A stretch of DNA of 64,000 bases from contig CP038133.1 of NCBI GenBank assembly GCA_004519485.1, positions 1,012,830 to 1,076,829 of the forward strand, given 5' to 3'. The position numbers and the translations under genes were made by a program. A model generated the notes under the pieces. It had not been told where the DNA came from. It saw only the letters and a list, made by a program, of their open reading frames with translations, and searched no databases. The DNA is from Nannochloropsis oceanica (Eukaryota > Sar > Eustigmatophyceae > Eustigmatales > Monodopsidaceae). Below, piece by piece: positions 12,240 through 23,174 of the stretch (position 1 is the first letter of the stretch; each line of letters opens with the position of its first letter).

Positions 12240-13035
12240 TCCTCCTCCACCGCCGCTGCTGCCTCCAGGGACACTAGCCAGTCCTGAGGCGTTCTCTATA
12301 GCGTGGTAAAGCGAAGGATGAGAGTGAGTTCGGAGGACAGGGAAGGGAGGAAGTGAGCGAGTGAGGGAGGGTCACTGTACCTGGCCGGCCTGGGCCACCG
12401 CGAGAAGAGAAAGGCTCCACCCTTTCCGTCGACTCGCCTCAATTGTGCTTTCCTAGATCGTTGATATCCTTTCCCTTGTTCTTATGGTGACGACGGGGCT
12501 CACCTACGGATATGCAGTCGTTTGTAAGAGAGGTAAGCAAGTGCTTTATAAGATCATCTTCTTTAGAGGGATAGTCTTCTTTGCTTCACCCTATCGAGCA
12601 ACATCACCCCCTCAAGCCCTCCCAAACAAGTCCAGAAGCATCCGCACGTCTGTTTGATAAGGTCGACCTCATGATCACAAACGTTGGCCGGTGTATATGC
12701 CATGCCACAGACTCGTAGCTTAGGAATGGACAGCCCTCTTTCATCATATCGTCATCATCATCGCACTATCGGCCTTCTCTGCTTCCTCTTGTCGATCGAG
12801 CCCCGCCTCGCCTCCCCATCGCGAATGACATGTCGTACTTCCCAGACACTGGGCTGGAAATAATATCCTTGACCAAAAAGAAACCTCAAATTTGATATTC
12901 ATTCATTCGGGTCTATTTGGGATCAAGGTATGTTTGATTCATCGTGAAATATATGCTTTTGTTATACTGAACGACCACCTAAACCTGCATGGGCCGCCTT
13001 GTTAATTATCCCTTTCCTCTTTCATAGGATTACGA
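12240..13035. other. Divergent promoter region with probable 5' UTR introns
   Basis: This spacer lies between NOT2 (-) and the homeodomain-like gene (+). On the minus strand, a donor-like GTACAG near 12,380 and an acceptor CTATAG near 12,300 could frame a NOT2 leader intron. On the plus strand, TTTCATAG at about 13,028 could end a leader intron of the next gene. Confidence 0.4.
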
Positions 13036-13653
13036 ATGAGCACAGGCACCGCAAAAACTAAGAAAAAGCGACAATGGATGACATCGACGCAAGCCGCGGC
13101 CGTGGCGGCTGCTTTCGAGGCTTGGGCCGGCGATTGGCGGCAGCCGGGAGACAAGGACCGGGAGATCGATGCCCTGGCCGCCGCCTTGTCTCTGCCCCCA
13201 CGGACCATCAAGAAGCGATTTACCTACCTCCATCAGAAGAATAAAAAATATATTGCCGCCAAAGAAAACAAAACCGAGAAGACATTGGATAAGAAACGGG
13301 AATGGTTGACGCCGGGGCAAGCGCAGGAGATAGCGGCTGCGTTCGAGGAATGGGGTGGAGTGTGGGAAGAGAGGGAGGAAGAGGTGGCTCGACTAGCTAC
13401 ATCCTTAGGCTTAGAGAAGCGTAAGGTCAAGAAGCACTGTGCATACTTGCGAAGTAAAAAAAAGGAGAGGGGCGGTGCTGCAGGTGAGGAAGGGAAGGAA
13501 GGCGCGGGTTTGTCGTTGCCCAGTCTTCCCCTCCTCTCTCCCCTCCTTCCTCCCCCCCCTTCTCCTTCATGTGTGGCCCGCTCTTCCCTGACAGAGGTCA
13601 GATTGCAAGCGGTAGAGGTCGACAACGAGGATAGCGTCCACGTGTATATCTGA
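13036..13653 (+). CDS. Small protein with two homeodomain-like HTH repeats
   Basis: The open frame is 205 aa. Two repeats are obvious: residues about 12-73 (begins KRQWMT) and about 87-143 (begins KREWLT). Each has FEAWAG or FEEWGG, then an LA..L.L helix and a basic recognition-like helix (RTIKKRFTYLHQKNKK and RKVKKHCAYLRSKKKE). The spacing recalls helices 2 and 3 of a homeodomain, but the invariant WFxN of helix 3 is replaced by RFTYL and HCAYL. Nuclear DNA binding is inferred from the basic helices. A strong intron signature lies inside the ORF: GTGAGG at 13,484 to ACAG at 13,594, 111 nt, a multiple of three and stop-free. Splicing would remove 37 residues of low-complexity Pro/Leu sequence and give a 168-aa protein with the same C-terminus. 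I do not recognise a named family. Confidence 0.65.
   Translation: MSTGTAKTKKKRQWMTSTQAAAVAAAFEAWAGDWRQPGDKDREIDALAAALSLPPRTIKKRFTYLHQKNKKYIAAKENKTEKTLDKKREWLTPGQAQEIAAAFEEWGGVWEEREEEVARLATSLGLEKRKVKKHCAYLRSKKKERGGAAGEEGKEGAGLSLPSLPLLSPLLPPPPSPSCVARSSLTEVRLQAVEVDNEDSVHVYI
13484..13594 (+). other. Probable in-frame intron (exitron-like)
   Basis: GTGAGG donor, long TCCC-rich pyrimidine tract and CTGACAG acceptor inside the homeodomain-like ORF. The length is 111 nt and the reading frame stays open, so both spliced and retained forms encode proteins. Confidence 0.55.
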
Positions 13654-13762
13654 CCGTGGACAAAACCAACTGAGACGATGTAATGGAAGGCGCCATACAC
13701 AGATGGGCCTCATGGCACCTTATTCCTCTCGTTATCAATGCTTTATTTGTTTATGTCTACCT

Positions 13763-15598
13763 CTAACTCTCCTCTTCTGCCCTCCCTCCCTTCACGGGCA
13801 CGACGCTGTTGTAGTGCTCCCCTAGGGCATAGAACTGTCGGTGGTAGGACAGAAGGAGGGCCGCCTCTTCCGGGTAATCGCTCTCCCCCATCGTGTAAAC
13901 AGGCTGCTCCGCCGCAAACACGCGGATGGGTCTTTGGTAGGCGTGACACTGCAGATAGACGAACGCGTAGAATGGATAAGTGAGGGTGGGAGGTAATGAG
14001 GACGTTGGCGGTTGTGTCGGCCATCTCCCTGGGCCATCTCCCCCTTCCTCCCTCCCTCCCTCCCTCTCTCTTACCAGCGCTCGTATCTCCAGCTCCCCTC
14101 CCCACTCTGCCGTCTCTTCGAGCCTGTAGGCATACGCCTCCAGCCCTCCCTCCTCCCCTCCCTCCGTCCTGCCCCCAGCGAGGAAGGGGATGAAATCCTG
14201 GGGGTACTCTCTCATATGCCGGGCCGCGGCTCGTCGAACTTGCTGGTGGTCCAGAGGCGGGTGGCCGTGGCTGATGAGCTGGCGTGGGTAGGTGGAGAGG
14301 GATGGAGGAAAGAGAGACGATGTAGGTGAGCAAGGGCGTGTGGAGCGAGCGGGGTGTCATCCGATCTGGAGCTGTTTTGGACTCCGGCGGGAGGAGGGAG
14401 GGAGGGGGTCTTCAGGAGGCAGGCGCTTCGGCGAGACCCACCTGGTGCGCCACAGATCGGTAGAGGCAGTGGCCATCGGCAGCCACCTCGTGGATGTCCA
14501 GGCCCATGGGGGATAGGAGGGACAGGAGCTGTTTCATCTCAATCTCGCGGGGAGGGACGATGTGCCTCTTCGCCTCCTCGATCTCCGCTTGGCGCTCTGC
14601 TTCTCTGATGAGGGGGAGGAAGGGAGGGCATGACGAGGGGAGGTCGGAAGTAAAGCCGGCTGGACCTGTTGATAAGAATGCCCCCCTCTCTCACTTCCCT
14701 TACCTTCTTGGCTGTTTGCCGTCCTTCTTCCTGTCCACACGTACCTTTGGGCTTTGCGTTCCTTCTTCCGCCGGGCCTTGTCTCGTTTCCGCGCCACCTT
14801 CTCCGCCTCGGTCATCCCGCTCTCATCTTCCTCCTCGTCGCTCTCTCCATCCCTGTTGCCCTTGCCCCCTCCTCCTGCTGCTTTTCCCTCACCCTCGCCC
14901 TTCTTGATGTTGATGGCAGGCGCGAACCGAACTCCTTTGACACCGTCTTCCTTTCCTCCTCCTCCTCCTCCTCTGCGTGGGGTTGGTATGGAAAAACCGA
15001 GAAAATTGAGAAAGGGGGAAGAAACAACTAGAAAGGGCATGGCTCTTGGCATTGTGGCACATGACCACATGAAGAAAACCGGCCGCCCTCCCTTTTCTAC
15101 ATTCCATCCCATTCCCTCCGCGGCAGGTCTTCCACTCCTTTCCTTCCCTCCCTCCCTTACCCATCCGCCCACCGCATCTGCTCCTTCTTGTGCCGCTCCT
15201 CTATATCCCTTTCCATCTTTGCCACCTCGCCCTGGACTTCGGCTTTCTTGGGCTTGGGGGCCTTTTTCAGCATGGCCCGGGTTTGCCCTTCCAGTTGCTG
15301 GCAGCAACGGAGGATGAGGGAAGGGGATGTAGAAAGGTTGAAGACAAGAGGAGATGAGCAAATGTCGAGGGCTCATGGGGCTCAGGCTCTTGTGCCCTAT
15401 TAGCAACTAGATTGATACCCTTTTGAAGCTCTCGAGCATCGAAGGCCATGTCGACCCTCTCCCTCGTTTCCTCCCCCCCTTCCCACGCCCTGTCATTCCC
15501 TTGCTGCGACTTACCCGCACTTCGCTCTTGTGCCGCTTGCGCATCTCCTCCTGCGTTTCCCCGACTGTCTCTCGCGCGGCCTCCTCTTCTTTCATCAT
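13763..15598 (-). CDS. OTUD6-type OTU deubiquitinase
   Basis: Cysteine protease that cleaves ubiquitin chains. Six exons chain in phase: 15598-15515, 15297-15161, 14972-14745, 14604-14442, 14278-14075, 13948-13763, giving about 333 aa, close to OTUD6B (about 293-323). The N-terminus is a charged coiled coil typical of OTUD6 (EEMRKRHKSEV, KKAPKPKKAEV, RDIEERHKKEQ). The OTU domain has the catalytic Cys in DGHCLYRSV (about residue 196), then MREYPQDFIPFL, ETAEWGGELEIRAL, RPIRVF and the catalytic His in GEHYNSVV (about residue 317). One junction codes for a Gly run from a GGA repeat. The first of two adjacent Met codons is taken as the start; a CGCAG acceptor about 20 nt upstream suggests a leader intron. 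OTUD6B is linked to translation initiation in animals; the role here is inferred. Confidence 0.9.
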
Positions 15599-15974
15599 GG
15601 CCTCGCTTGGGCTCGTGTGAGGCCTGCGTGTAGGGAGACGAGGAGGTAGAGGCGAAATCGGATGATGACCGAGGTGAGTCGTCGCTCGTGTGCAATTAAA
15701 AAAAATCATTAAGAGGACAAAAAACATGCAAATGGCCTCGTTGACTACTGCGTCTCTATGTCTCTTATTACAGAAACTGGTTCACTGCCTGGGTGTGTGA
15801 CCAAAGGCCAGAAGGTACCTAACTGCTTGTCCATGGCAACCAACATCGCCGCTTCGTCGCCCAAAAATCAAGCAACGTCTCACTCCCCTTTTCTCTTTCT
15901 CACGCACACACATAGACACACTCACACGCCGTGGCGAACTGCCCATTTGCTGTACTCTCCCGCCCTCCACCGCC
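15599..15974. other. Divergent spacer between OTUD6-like and RCE1
   Basis: A 376-nt shared upstream region. It contains a probable OTUD6-like 5' UTR intron end and a short CACACA tract near 15,902-15,930, but no motif I can name. Confidence 0.4.
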
Positions 15975-17870
15975 ATGGTGTTCCATCCCATATTTCTCTC
16001 GCCCGCCCTGCTTCAAACCCCTGCCCTCCTCCAGTCTTCCTCCCTCAGTCTCGCCCTCATTGCGTGTCTGTCCATGGCCGTGCTTTACGTTGCCGCGCTC
16101 TACGTCTTGCCGGCCTCTATCAGGCAACGGCACCGTGACGATGCCACCCACGTCAAGGCGCGATTCTTCTCTGTGGTGGCGGCCTGTCTGCTTTCAATAC
16201 GGTAGGGTTGGAGAACGGAGGAGAGGAAGGAGGCCAGAAGGGGAGGGGATGATAATGCTGACGAATCAAAACGAACCAAACTACCAGGATCTTCTTGCTC
16301 TTCACTAATCCCGCGCCTGACGCTGTGCATCCCGTCTATCACTGGCTGGGCTTCACAGGTATGTCCACACCTTTCTTGATTTCGCTCTTTCGCTGCGCTC
16401 TTCCTCCTTACCCACCTTCCATCCCCTCCTACTTACGACCCGCTTCATATTTTCTTTCCTCCTCGTTGGCCTCAAACTATTGACGACATAATGGTTAGGC
16501 TGGACGAACCCTGCCATCTTTCTCCCCCTCCTGGCCATCATCTGCCTCTTCTTCGGGCCCATCGTAGTCATTTGCGCAGGTATGTAAAGGAAAGTATGCT
16601 ATCCTGTGCTCAGCCGCCCAATTTTTAACCCTTCCTCCTTCCATCCCTTCATTTCTGCTTATGGGTCTTCTATCGTGGACGATAAGAAGTGGAGATACGA
16701 CACTCCCTGTCCTGTCCTTTCCCCTTCCTCCTCTCATCCCTATCTGCTTACCTCCCTCCTGTTCGTCTCTCAGAGAGCTACTACGATCGTTGGTATGAGG
16801 TAGTGATGCACCTATCCTCTTCTCCCCTCCTCTTTCGGCTGCGTCGTCGTCGTATCCCCCTGCCCTCGACCTGGTACGACTGGTGGGAGAGGAGGAGAAT
16901 CGCGCACAGGCTGACCAAGGAAACGCTATGGAGAAACCTGGTGGTGGCGCCACTGACGGAGGTAGGGCATGGGAGGGTCAACACAAAGGGACAGAAATTT
17001 GAGAACTTCATTCCATCCATCGCCCGGCCTCGACTTGAACCTATCTGCCTTCTTTTTTCAAGGTCCCTTCTTCCCTCCCTCCTTCCGCTTACAGGAAATC
17101 GTATTCCGTGCCTGCATGCTCCCTCTCCTTTACCAAGCTTCCTCCTCCCCTTCCTCCCTGGATTCCCCCCGTGCTATCCCTTTCGTGAAACTGATCTTCT
17201 TGTCACCCCTTTTTTTTGGTCTGGCGCACGCCCACCACGCCCTGCAGCGGGTGCGAGAAGGATTGCCGGTAGGGGACGAGGGAAGGCGGGATGAAGGAGG
17301 CAAATCCTAAAAGAGAGAGCACCTATGAAGAGCTGAGGCAAAAGAGCGTGAGGTTCATGAAAATCTGTTTTTCTCCCCTTCGCTCTCCTCGTTTGCCTCA
17401 CAGCCCGCACAGGCCCTTCTCGAAGTAGCGTTGCAAGTTGCCTACACCAGCATCTTCGGCTGGCATGCAGGTAAGGGCATGTTGGGGGCCGGAGGGATAG
17501 AGAGAAAGTTAGGAAAGAGGACGCCTTCAACTTTTCCCCATTCTCGATTATATATTCAGTTACCTCTTTCTTCTTCCACTCTCCAGCGTTCCTTTTCCTC
17601 CGCACCGGCTCTCTCCTGCCCTGCATCCTAACCCACTCCTTCTGCAACTTTGTGGGCCTCCCAAACCTGGCCTTTATGCTTTCACCCTCCTCTCTTACGC
17701 CCTCTCCTGCCTCCGCCTTCCTCCTGTATGTGCATCGATGGAAGTTTCTCGCTGCTCACCTTCTAGGGATCGCCCTTTTTGTCGCACTTTTGTTCCCATT
17801 CTCGGAGCCGAAGCTGTTCACCGAGAGAAGATTAGAAGGGGAAAGAGGTGTGCCATTATACTGGCAATGA
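15975..17870 (+). CDS. RCE1: CAAX prenyl protease 2 (RCE1)
   Basis: Intramembrane endopeptidase of the ER that removes the AAX tripeptide from prenylated CAAX proteins (CPBP/ABI family). Exons in phase: 15975-16201, 16288-16358, 16499-16579, 16774-16961, 17095-17268, 17404-17470, 17587-17870, giving about 363 aa. Several hydrophobic segments match the multi-pass fold (for example SLALIACLSMAVLYVAAL, and IFLPLLAIICLFFGPIVV). The catalytic signature TEEIVFRA is formed exactly across a splice junction (Glu about 189 and 190, Arg two residues after IVF). The second motif is FGLAHAHH (about residue 233) and the third is THSFCNFVGLP (about residue 285). Exon 4 has a cryptic donor (GAG/GTAGTG at 16,800) which, if used, would drop a basic loop of uncertain role. 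Confidence 0.92.
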
Positions 17871-19869
17871 GAACGGCAAAAAAGGCATGCGAGGGCGAGG
17901 GGTTTGTGGATAAATTCGTCCTTGAAAGGGAGCTCTGGAGGAATTAATCAAAATAAAGAAATGAAATGAAAATGTCTCTATAAGTAGGCTTCGACATATT
18001 TAGCGCTAAAGATCCCATTTGGCAAATGATGCTCGCTATTTTGCTTTTGATGACAGTGAATTGTGGGCGTTAATCATTTATGATACTGGCCATGTATTCG
18101 ACGCGCCCGCGCCTTATCATCATATTTGGGAGAAATGAGACGGATCTCGAAGGAAGTAAGTGCCCACCCAACAATTCACATGCGAGGCCCAAGAATGTCT
18201 CTTACGTGATTGCTAGGCTCCATGATTTGTAGCATCCATCTGGCTTGTGTTATCCGTTGAACGTCAGGGAGCGTAATACAAATAAACAAATTGTTTCGTT
18301 TTGGGGGGGGGAAGAGGTGGGGGGTATTTTTTCCCCAACTTACAACCACACAAGCACTCCTCTGTATCTGCATCGTTACCTATGTACACGTTTACATACA
18401 ATTTACGAGTGAATGGCATAGCCCATGTGCGGAAAACACGGCTTGTCGAGTTTCAAACCAGCAGCCGTGCACCAACCATCCCTCTGCTGCGCCCCTCTTT
18501 CCACTGCGCTTCTCCATCCTCCCGGTTTAGGTGATGCGTACCAAGTCCTATCCTACACTCCGATGCTTCGTATACGCCAAGAATAATGTATGGGTGTATG
18601 GCGGTACGCGTCGTAGCGACATACGGGACAGCTACGCACGTTGTGCAGCCGTCCGCCAGCTGCCGCTGCCGCCCAGTCATCAAGTCTTGCCTGTTGTCAA
18701 AGTCAATATTTTGTGCCAATTCTTGAATAGTGCCCCAATCAGGTAAGAATGTGCCTGTTCTCTATACCAAAATTGATTTACCAGATAGCCCATAAGAGGA
18801 GCGACAGCGAAAGAAATAAAGAAACGATTCAAGTAACATGGCCACAGTGGTGGGCTTTAGAAAGGTCACTGCGAGGACCCAAATAAACCAAAAAGCAACG
18901 CGCACACCACGCACTCAATTGTCGTTCACACGACATGAAGCAGTCAGTCACTACACTGGCGGAGATGAGTCTCCAAACGTCTCCACGCCGGAGATACACG
19001 CACGAGCGTTCGACCGACAAAAGCCCTACCTAACCTATCCCCTTTCATTCAACTATACGTGCTTTTCATCTCCCAATTGATTGCCATATCCCTCCGGTAC
19101 AAGCATACACACTACGCTGCCTATGTGAGAAACGACAACTATCGATAAAAAGGGGCCAAGGCATTGATATGAGCCGCTGGCCCACTCTTTCACGAGTGTG
19201 CTCTCCAGAGAGGAGGGGAAGTCTCACGTCCACTTCCGAGTCGTCATATTACGCTGAAATGTAAAGTAGAAATGCTCGTCCGCTGCAAGAAAGAGTGAGA
19301 TGGTTTTAGCCCTGCCTATAAACGTGTGGTAGGAGGGGGGGAAGGTGAAAGGGAGAAGGTGGATGCTGCAGCTCGACCATGCATGGTTACCCCCCGACCC
19401 ATCCAGAGCCTATTTTTACCCTCTTTCTCTCGTGACACTCGAGCTTGCCTCTTTCCCTCGCCTCTAATCTCCCTCTCATGCCCCCGTCCTCTTTCAGATG
19501 TTTCCCATCCTCGCCCTTTCAGCCTCCACCTTTCCTTCGCCACCCTTACCCCGCATACGCTCCTTGTGTTTGCCCTCTCAAACCTATTTTCTACAATTTC
19601 GTAGGCATATCATAAAGCTTGGCCATATCAATGCCCTTAGGATGGTCTATTCGTCTATTTCTCTCCCTCCCTCTCTCTCCCTCTTCCTCTACTTCTCACC
19701 TCTTCCCCTCCGTCGTCTTGTGGCGGCCTCGGACGCCTCCAGCTTGCTCTCAAGAATGTCTGGATCACATGTGTACCTGTATTTACGTGGAAGAAAAGTG
19801 AATGTCGCATCAGCACCTTCTCGCAGACAGGCTCTCAAGTCGCAAATTCAGGAGAGTCTACGTTCAAGG
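17871..19869. other. Gene-poor transition into the subtelomere
   Basis: About 2 kb without a coding region I can support. Base composition shifts towards AT. Small frames here have no recognisable motifs. Confidence 0.5.
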
Positions 19870-20206
19870 CGTATGGGCCCATCACCACACAACATGATTA
19901 TCATGAGCCCACAGCACAGTTTAACCCCTTTGATTGCGCAGACCTAGGCAGAAGGAAGGTCATATGAAGCAGAAGGGAAGTGTGCCTGTGGCAGCTGCAA
20001 TCTCTGTCATCCATGCTTTGCATAGTATAGCATATACGTATGGGCCCATCACCACACAACATGATTATCACGGGCCCACAGCACAGTTTAACCCCTCTGA
20101 TTGCCCAGACCTCGGCAGAAGGAAAAGGTCACGTGAAGCAGAAGGGAAGTGTGACGGTGGCAGTTGCGATCTCTGTCGTCCATGCTTTGCATAGTATAGC
20201 ATATAC
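19870..20206. repeat. Two-copy tandem direct repeat, about 167 bp unit
   Basis: Copy 1 starts at 19,870 and copy 2 at 20,037, both beginning CGTATGGGCCCATCACCACA and ending GCATAGTATAGCATATA. They differ at a limited number of positions, so the duplication is fairly recent. No coding function is evident. Confidence 0.85.
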
Positions 20207-20508
20207 GCACACAACATGTTGTCATTTATGGCCGCAGGCCTTCAAACGAGTTTTGACGGACAGAGCCGAGCGACGACCTCTTGGGAAACATGATACGAAT
20301 CTCATGCAACATGTGGAGTCAGCCATCGGGAATGCGAGAATGCAAAGGTGCTTTCGATACACTTGAGAAATCCACTAATTAGACTCAATCTTGCACAGAA
20401 ATGATTATGGGGAGAGGCGTCACAGATGAAGAGTGGAGACTGGCTTTTGAGGCGCTCAGGAGCCGTTTCGCCCCCTGCCGTTTCGCCATGATAGCCTTCC
20501 TATGCAAG

Positions 20509-20934
20509 TTACCTTTGCACTCCTCCTATTACGAGGAGTAGATAGGGGCAGTGGGCCACACGTTGGACAACTGTTCTGCAAAACTGACCCGTACGACTAA
20601 TTATTATGAAAGTCGTAAATAGTCGTCGGTGGTCATGTGAGTAGTCGTATCGTGTATGATTCCCCTCCTCCTCATCCTCCAAGTCCTCTTCGTCTTCCGA
20701 AGCCATGGCTATCTCTGCATCTATAAACTCCAACATTTGTCGCAGATTACGATCCATTAATACTGCCTGATTTATCTGCTGCACTTGATTTTCCGATAGA
20801 GTCTTTTTTGAGCGCGGACCAACTTCAAGCTCCGCCTGGAGTCTCATGTGTTGAAGGATGATATCAACGGGAAAGGAATTTGATTTCTCTTTGAAGAATC
20901 TGACGAGCATTCGGACCAGTCTCACTGAACCCAC
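20509..20934 (-). CDS. Hypothetical protein, acidic C-terminal half, possibly a fragment
   Basis: The open frame is 141 aa and starts MGSVRLVRML. Residues about 20-90 look like real coding sequence (helical, for example VDIILQHMRLQAELEV) and lead to an acidic patch (EDEEDLEDEEEG). The remaining C-terminus looks like random read-through. I do not recognise a family. With a second coding-like fragment just upstream on the same strand (21,261-21,037), it may belong to a decayed gene. Confidence 0.3.
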   Translation of the reverse strand: MGSVRLVRMLVRFFKEKSNSFPVDIILQHMRLQAELEVGPRSKKTLSENQVQQINQAVLMDRNLRQMLEFIDAEIAMASEDEEDLEDEEEGNHTRYDYSHDHRRLFTTFIIISRTGQFCRTVVQRVAHCPYLLLVIGGVQR

Positions 20935-21036
20935 CCCAGGGTTTCTGCCTCCCGTTCATCCTCGAGCGCCTTTTGATTGTGAGTTGACGGATTTCAATGT
21001 CCATGTCAAGTCAAGCTACTCGATAGTCAATTTCGA

Positions 21037-21261
21037 TTACAATTGGGCGAGAATTTTGTCGATCTGCAGGTGTAATTGATCGAGCGTCGAGTCATTCACG
21101 ATAATATAATCGACGTGCTCCAACGATGCGACTCCTTGGTCTGTAACATTCATATCTATCATGCTCCTTCTCCGTGCTTCTTCCTGTTTCTCATGACGCA
21201 CCCTTGCCTGGTGGGGCGAATCCTCTATTTGTTGGCGGCTCCAGACTGCCCTTTCCTGCAC
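21037..21261 (-). pseudogene. Fragment resembling a nucleotide-kinase C-terminus
   Basis: A 74-aa frame with a charged helix (HEKQEEARRRS) followed by VDYIIVNDSTLDQLHLQIDK. That ending resembles the last segment of dephospho-CoA and deoxynucleoside-monophosphate kinases (ADYVIVNDG...), but no P-loop is found upstream. Probably a relic; the family assignment is weak. Confidence 0.25.
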
Positions 21262-21547
21262 CTCGTTCTTGTACCATAGAGTTGATCCTGCAGTTGTACC
21301 GATCTCCCGTGGAAAGAAACGACGTACTGTCTTTTTTTGCGTGATGATATCATGATGTTATGTCGTATTTCAAGAAACGTAGTACCAGCTCATGAAGTGG
21401 GCGGTTACACCCCGATGCCCAACTTTCCCCTTTTCTGTGTCATGCCATTACTTTGTACATCGCCATTCATACTCGTCCATGCAAGGAGGTATTAGCCACG
21501 TACGCCTCGAAGGCGAATCGCATCGACGGCGCGCGGGATGAATGTAG
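21262..21547. other. Unannotated subtelomeric spacer
   Basis: No coding frame or repeat that I can support. Confidence 0.4.
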
Positions 21548-21745
21548 TTTTATACAGAAAGATATTTAAGTTTTTTTATTGTTTTTATTTTTTAGGGGTT
21601 TAATCGCCTCTAGGCGCTTTGCCGCCGGCATGATGACATCTACTTCTATCATATTTTGAGCACCAAAATAAGCCCGCCCCGCATGACGGGGAAGCTGCCG
21701 GCATCAGGCCACTGGCGTTTTCGCGGGACGATGATGTTGTGGTAG
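21548..21745 (+). mobile_element. Foldback element family A, left-half fragment
   Basis: Matches the left arm of the complete family A copy at 48,873-49,285: TACAGAAAGATATTTAAG, the T-rich block, then ATGACATCTACTTCTATC and CGCATGACGGGGAAGCTGCC. The terminal CGGACTA and the right arm are missing. Confidence 0.7.
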
Positions 21746-22189
21746 GCACGCATGACCGTCTCTTAATATGCCCCCACGTCGACCACCAAGTGTCTCACAA
21801 CACAAGGGCCTTTTCTTGAAACTTCCAACGCACGGCAGAGTACAGTGCTCCGTTCTCCACGAAGGATGCCCCCCATAAGTCCCATCAGGACTCGTCATGA
21901 CACGAGAACCTGACCCTGCCACCGCCACGGCGACAAATAGACCATTCCCATAGGTTACACTATACCAACTATACCCACTGAAACCTTGTCTCGGTGTCCA
22001 TGCAATGCCATCCGTACACCTGCATGCGGGTGTATGCCACGCTCATGCCGAGGCCAGTGTGTCCAAGAGTCTTTGAAATCCATCCATTGATGCTGTAGGT
22101 ATGTGGTTTCATGGCCTCGTAGGAAATGAGGGCGGAGGAATTGATCATACTGAGCTCAATGTTGATGACAAAGAGGTGGTGCTCGAGTG
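21746..22189. other. Unannotated subtelomeric spacer
   Basis: Short frames only; nothing recognisable. Confidence 0.4.
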
Positions 22190-22204
22190 TGCCTACGAAT
22201 GCCA

Positions 22205-22610
22205 TTCCCCCTTCGCCTCCTCCTCCTCCTCCGCCTCCTTCCTTCCCCCTCCGCCTCCTCCTCCTCCTCCGCCTCCTCCCCTTCTCCGCCTCCCTCCACC
22301 TCCTTCTGTCTCTTCCGCGTTTCTCTGCATCCCCCGAGTCCTTCCCCTCCTCCCCCTCCGCCTCCTACCCTTCTCCGCCTTCTCCGCCTCCCCGCCTCCC
22401 CTTCTCCACCTCCTTCTGTCTCTTCCGCATCTCTCCGCCCCCCTCTCATCTCCCTCCGCCTCCTCCGCCTCCTACCCTTCTCCGCCTTCTCCGCCTTTCC
22501 TTCTCCACCTCCTCCTGTCTCTTCCGCCTACTCCTCCTCCCCCTCCGCCTCTTCCCCTTCTCCGCCTTCTCCGCCTCACCTTCTCCGCCTCCTCCTGTCT
22601 CTTCCTACCA
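22205..22610. repeat. Pyrimidine-rich minisatellite
   Basis: About 400 nt of CCTCCGCCT/CTTCTCCGCC motifs. Longer units of roughly 120 nt recur, each with CACCTCCTTCTGTCTCTTCC or a variant. Open frames across it encode Ser/Pro or Arg/Gly low complexity and are not accepted as genes. Confidence 0.85.
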
Positions 22611-22767
22611 GTAATGTGTCGGTGGTAAATATTTTATGTAAGCGGTAAGGTAGGTGCGAATCAGAACTGGTCCAGCGTGGTATTTGGAAACGGCGTATTT
22701 GTCGCCGTGTCCACCAACGGCATTGGAGCGGGTTGTTTTTCTTTGCAGCCCTTGGTAGACAAATTAT

Positions 22768-23133
22768 GTGCTAATATTGTTTCAAGGGCATCAAATTTTG
22801 GGGTATCAGTATCAGAAAAATAAAATGTATGTACTACTACACACCCACGTCAAAAAAAGCATGTACACATTCATGATTCATTCTTTTACGAGTACATATC
22901 ATCGATCGTATTGGACATTAATGGCGAAACGTCGACCGCGTTCTCACTTGAACCAAGATTCCGGGATTGCGAGCATCAACGAAGCTCTCAATGATGTCGC
23001 GACAATGATTATCACCACCATGTCGTCGATAATCACCAGTCATGAAATCACGAGTGCATCTGAGGCAATCATGCCGACGAGGCTCAGAAACAAAATCAGT
23101 CAACATGTTCACACAGCATTTTCAGAACTATGA
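22768..23133 (+). CDS. Hypothetical small ORF
   Basis: An uninterrupted 121-aa frame in AT-rich DNA. The second half (from MAKRRPRSHLNQDSG) has plausible composition and helices but no recognised domain. Could be chance or a gene fragment. Confidence 0.2.
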   Translation: MLILFQGHQILGYQYQKNKMYVLLHTHVKKSMYTFMIHSFTSTYHRSYWTLMAKRRPRSHLNQDSGIASINEALNDVATMIITTMSSIITSHEITSASEAIMPTRLRNKISQHVHTAFSEL

Positions 23134-23174
23134 ACGAGGAAATCCGACCGGTGGTCTTATCGTCTCCACTGATT

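Noticed and set aside
593-12287. Many frames with EGGREGG, SLPPSLPP or poly-Glu peptides
   Set aside because: They are translations of GGGA/TCCC and GGA repeats in introns or on the antisense strand of the genes called.
22101-22648. Ser/Pro-rich and Arg/Gly-rich ORFs of 97-175 aa
   Set aside because: They lie wholly in a pyrimidine-rich minisatellite that is open in several frames on both strands.
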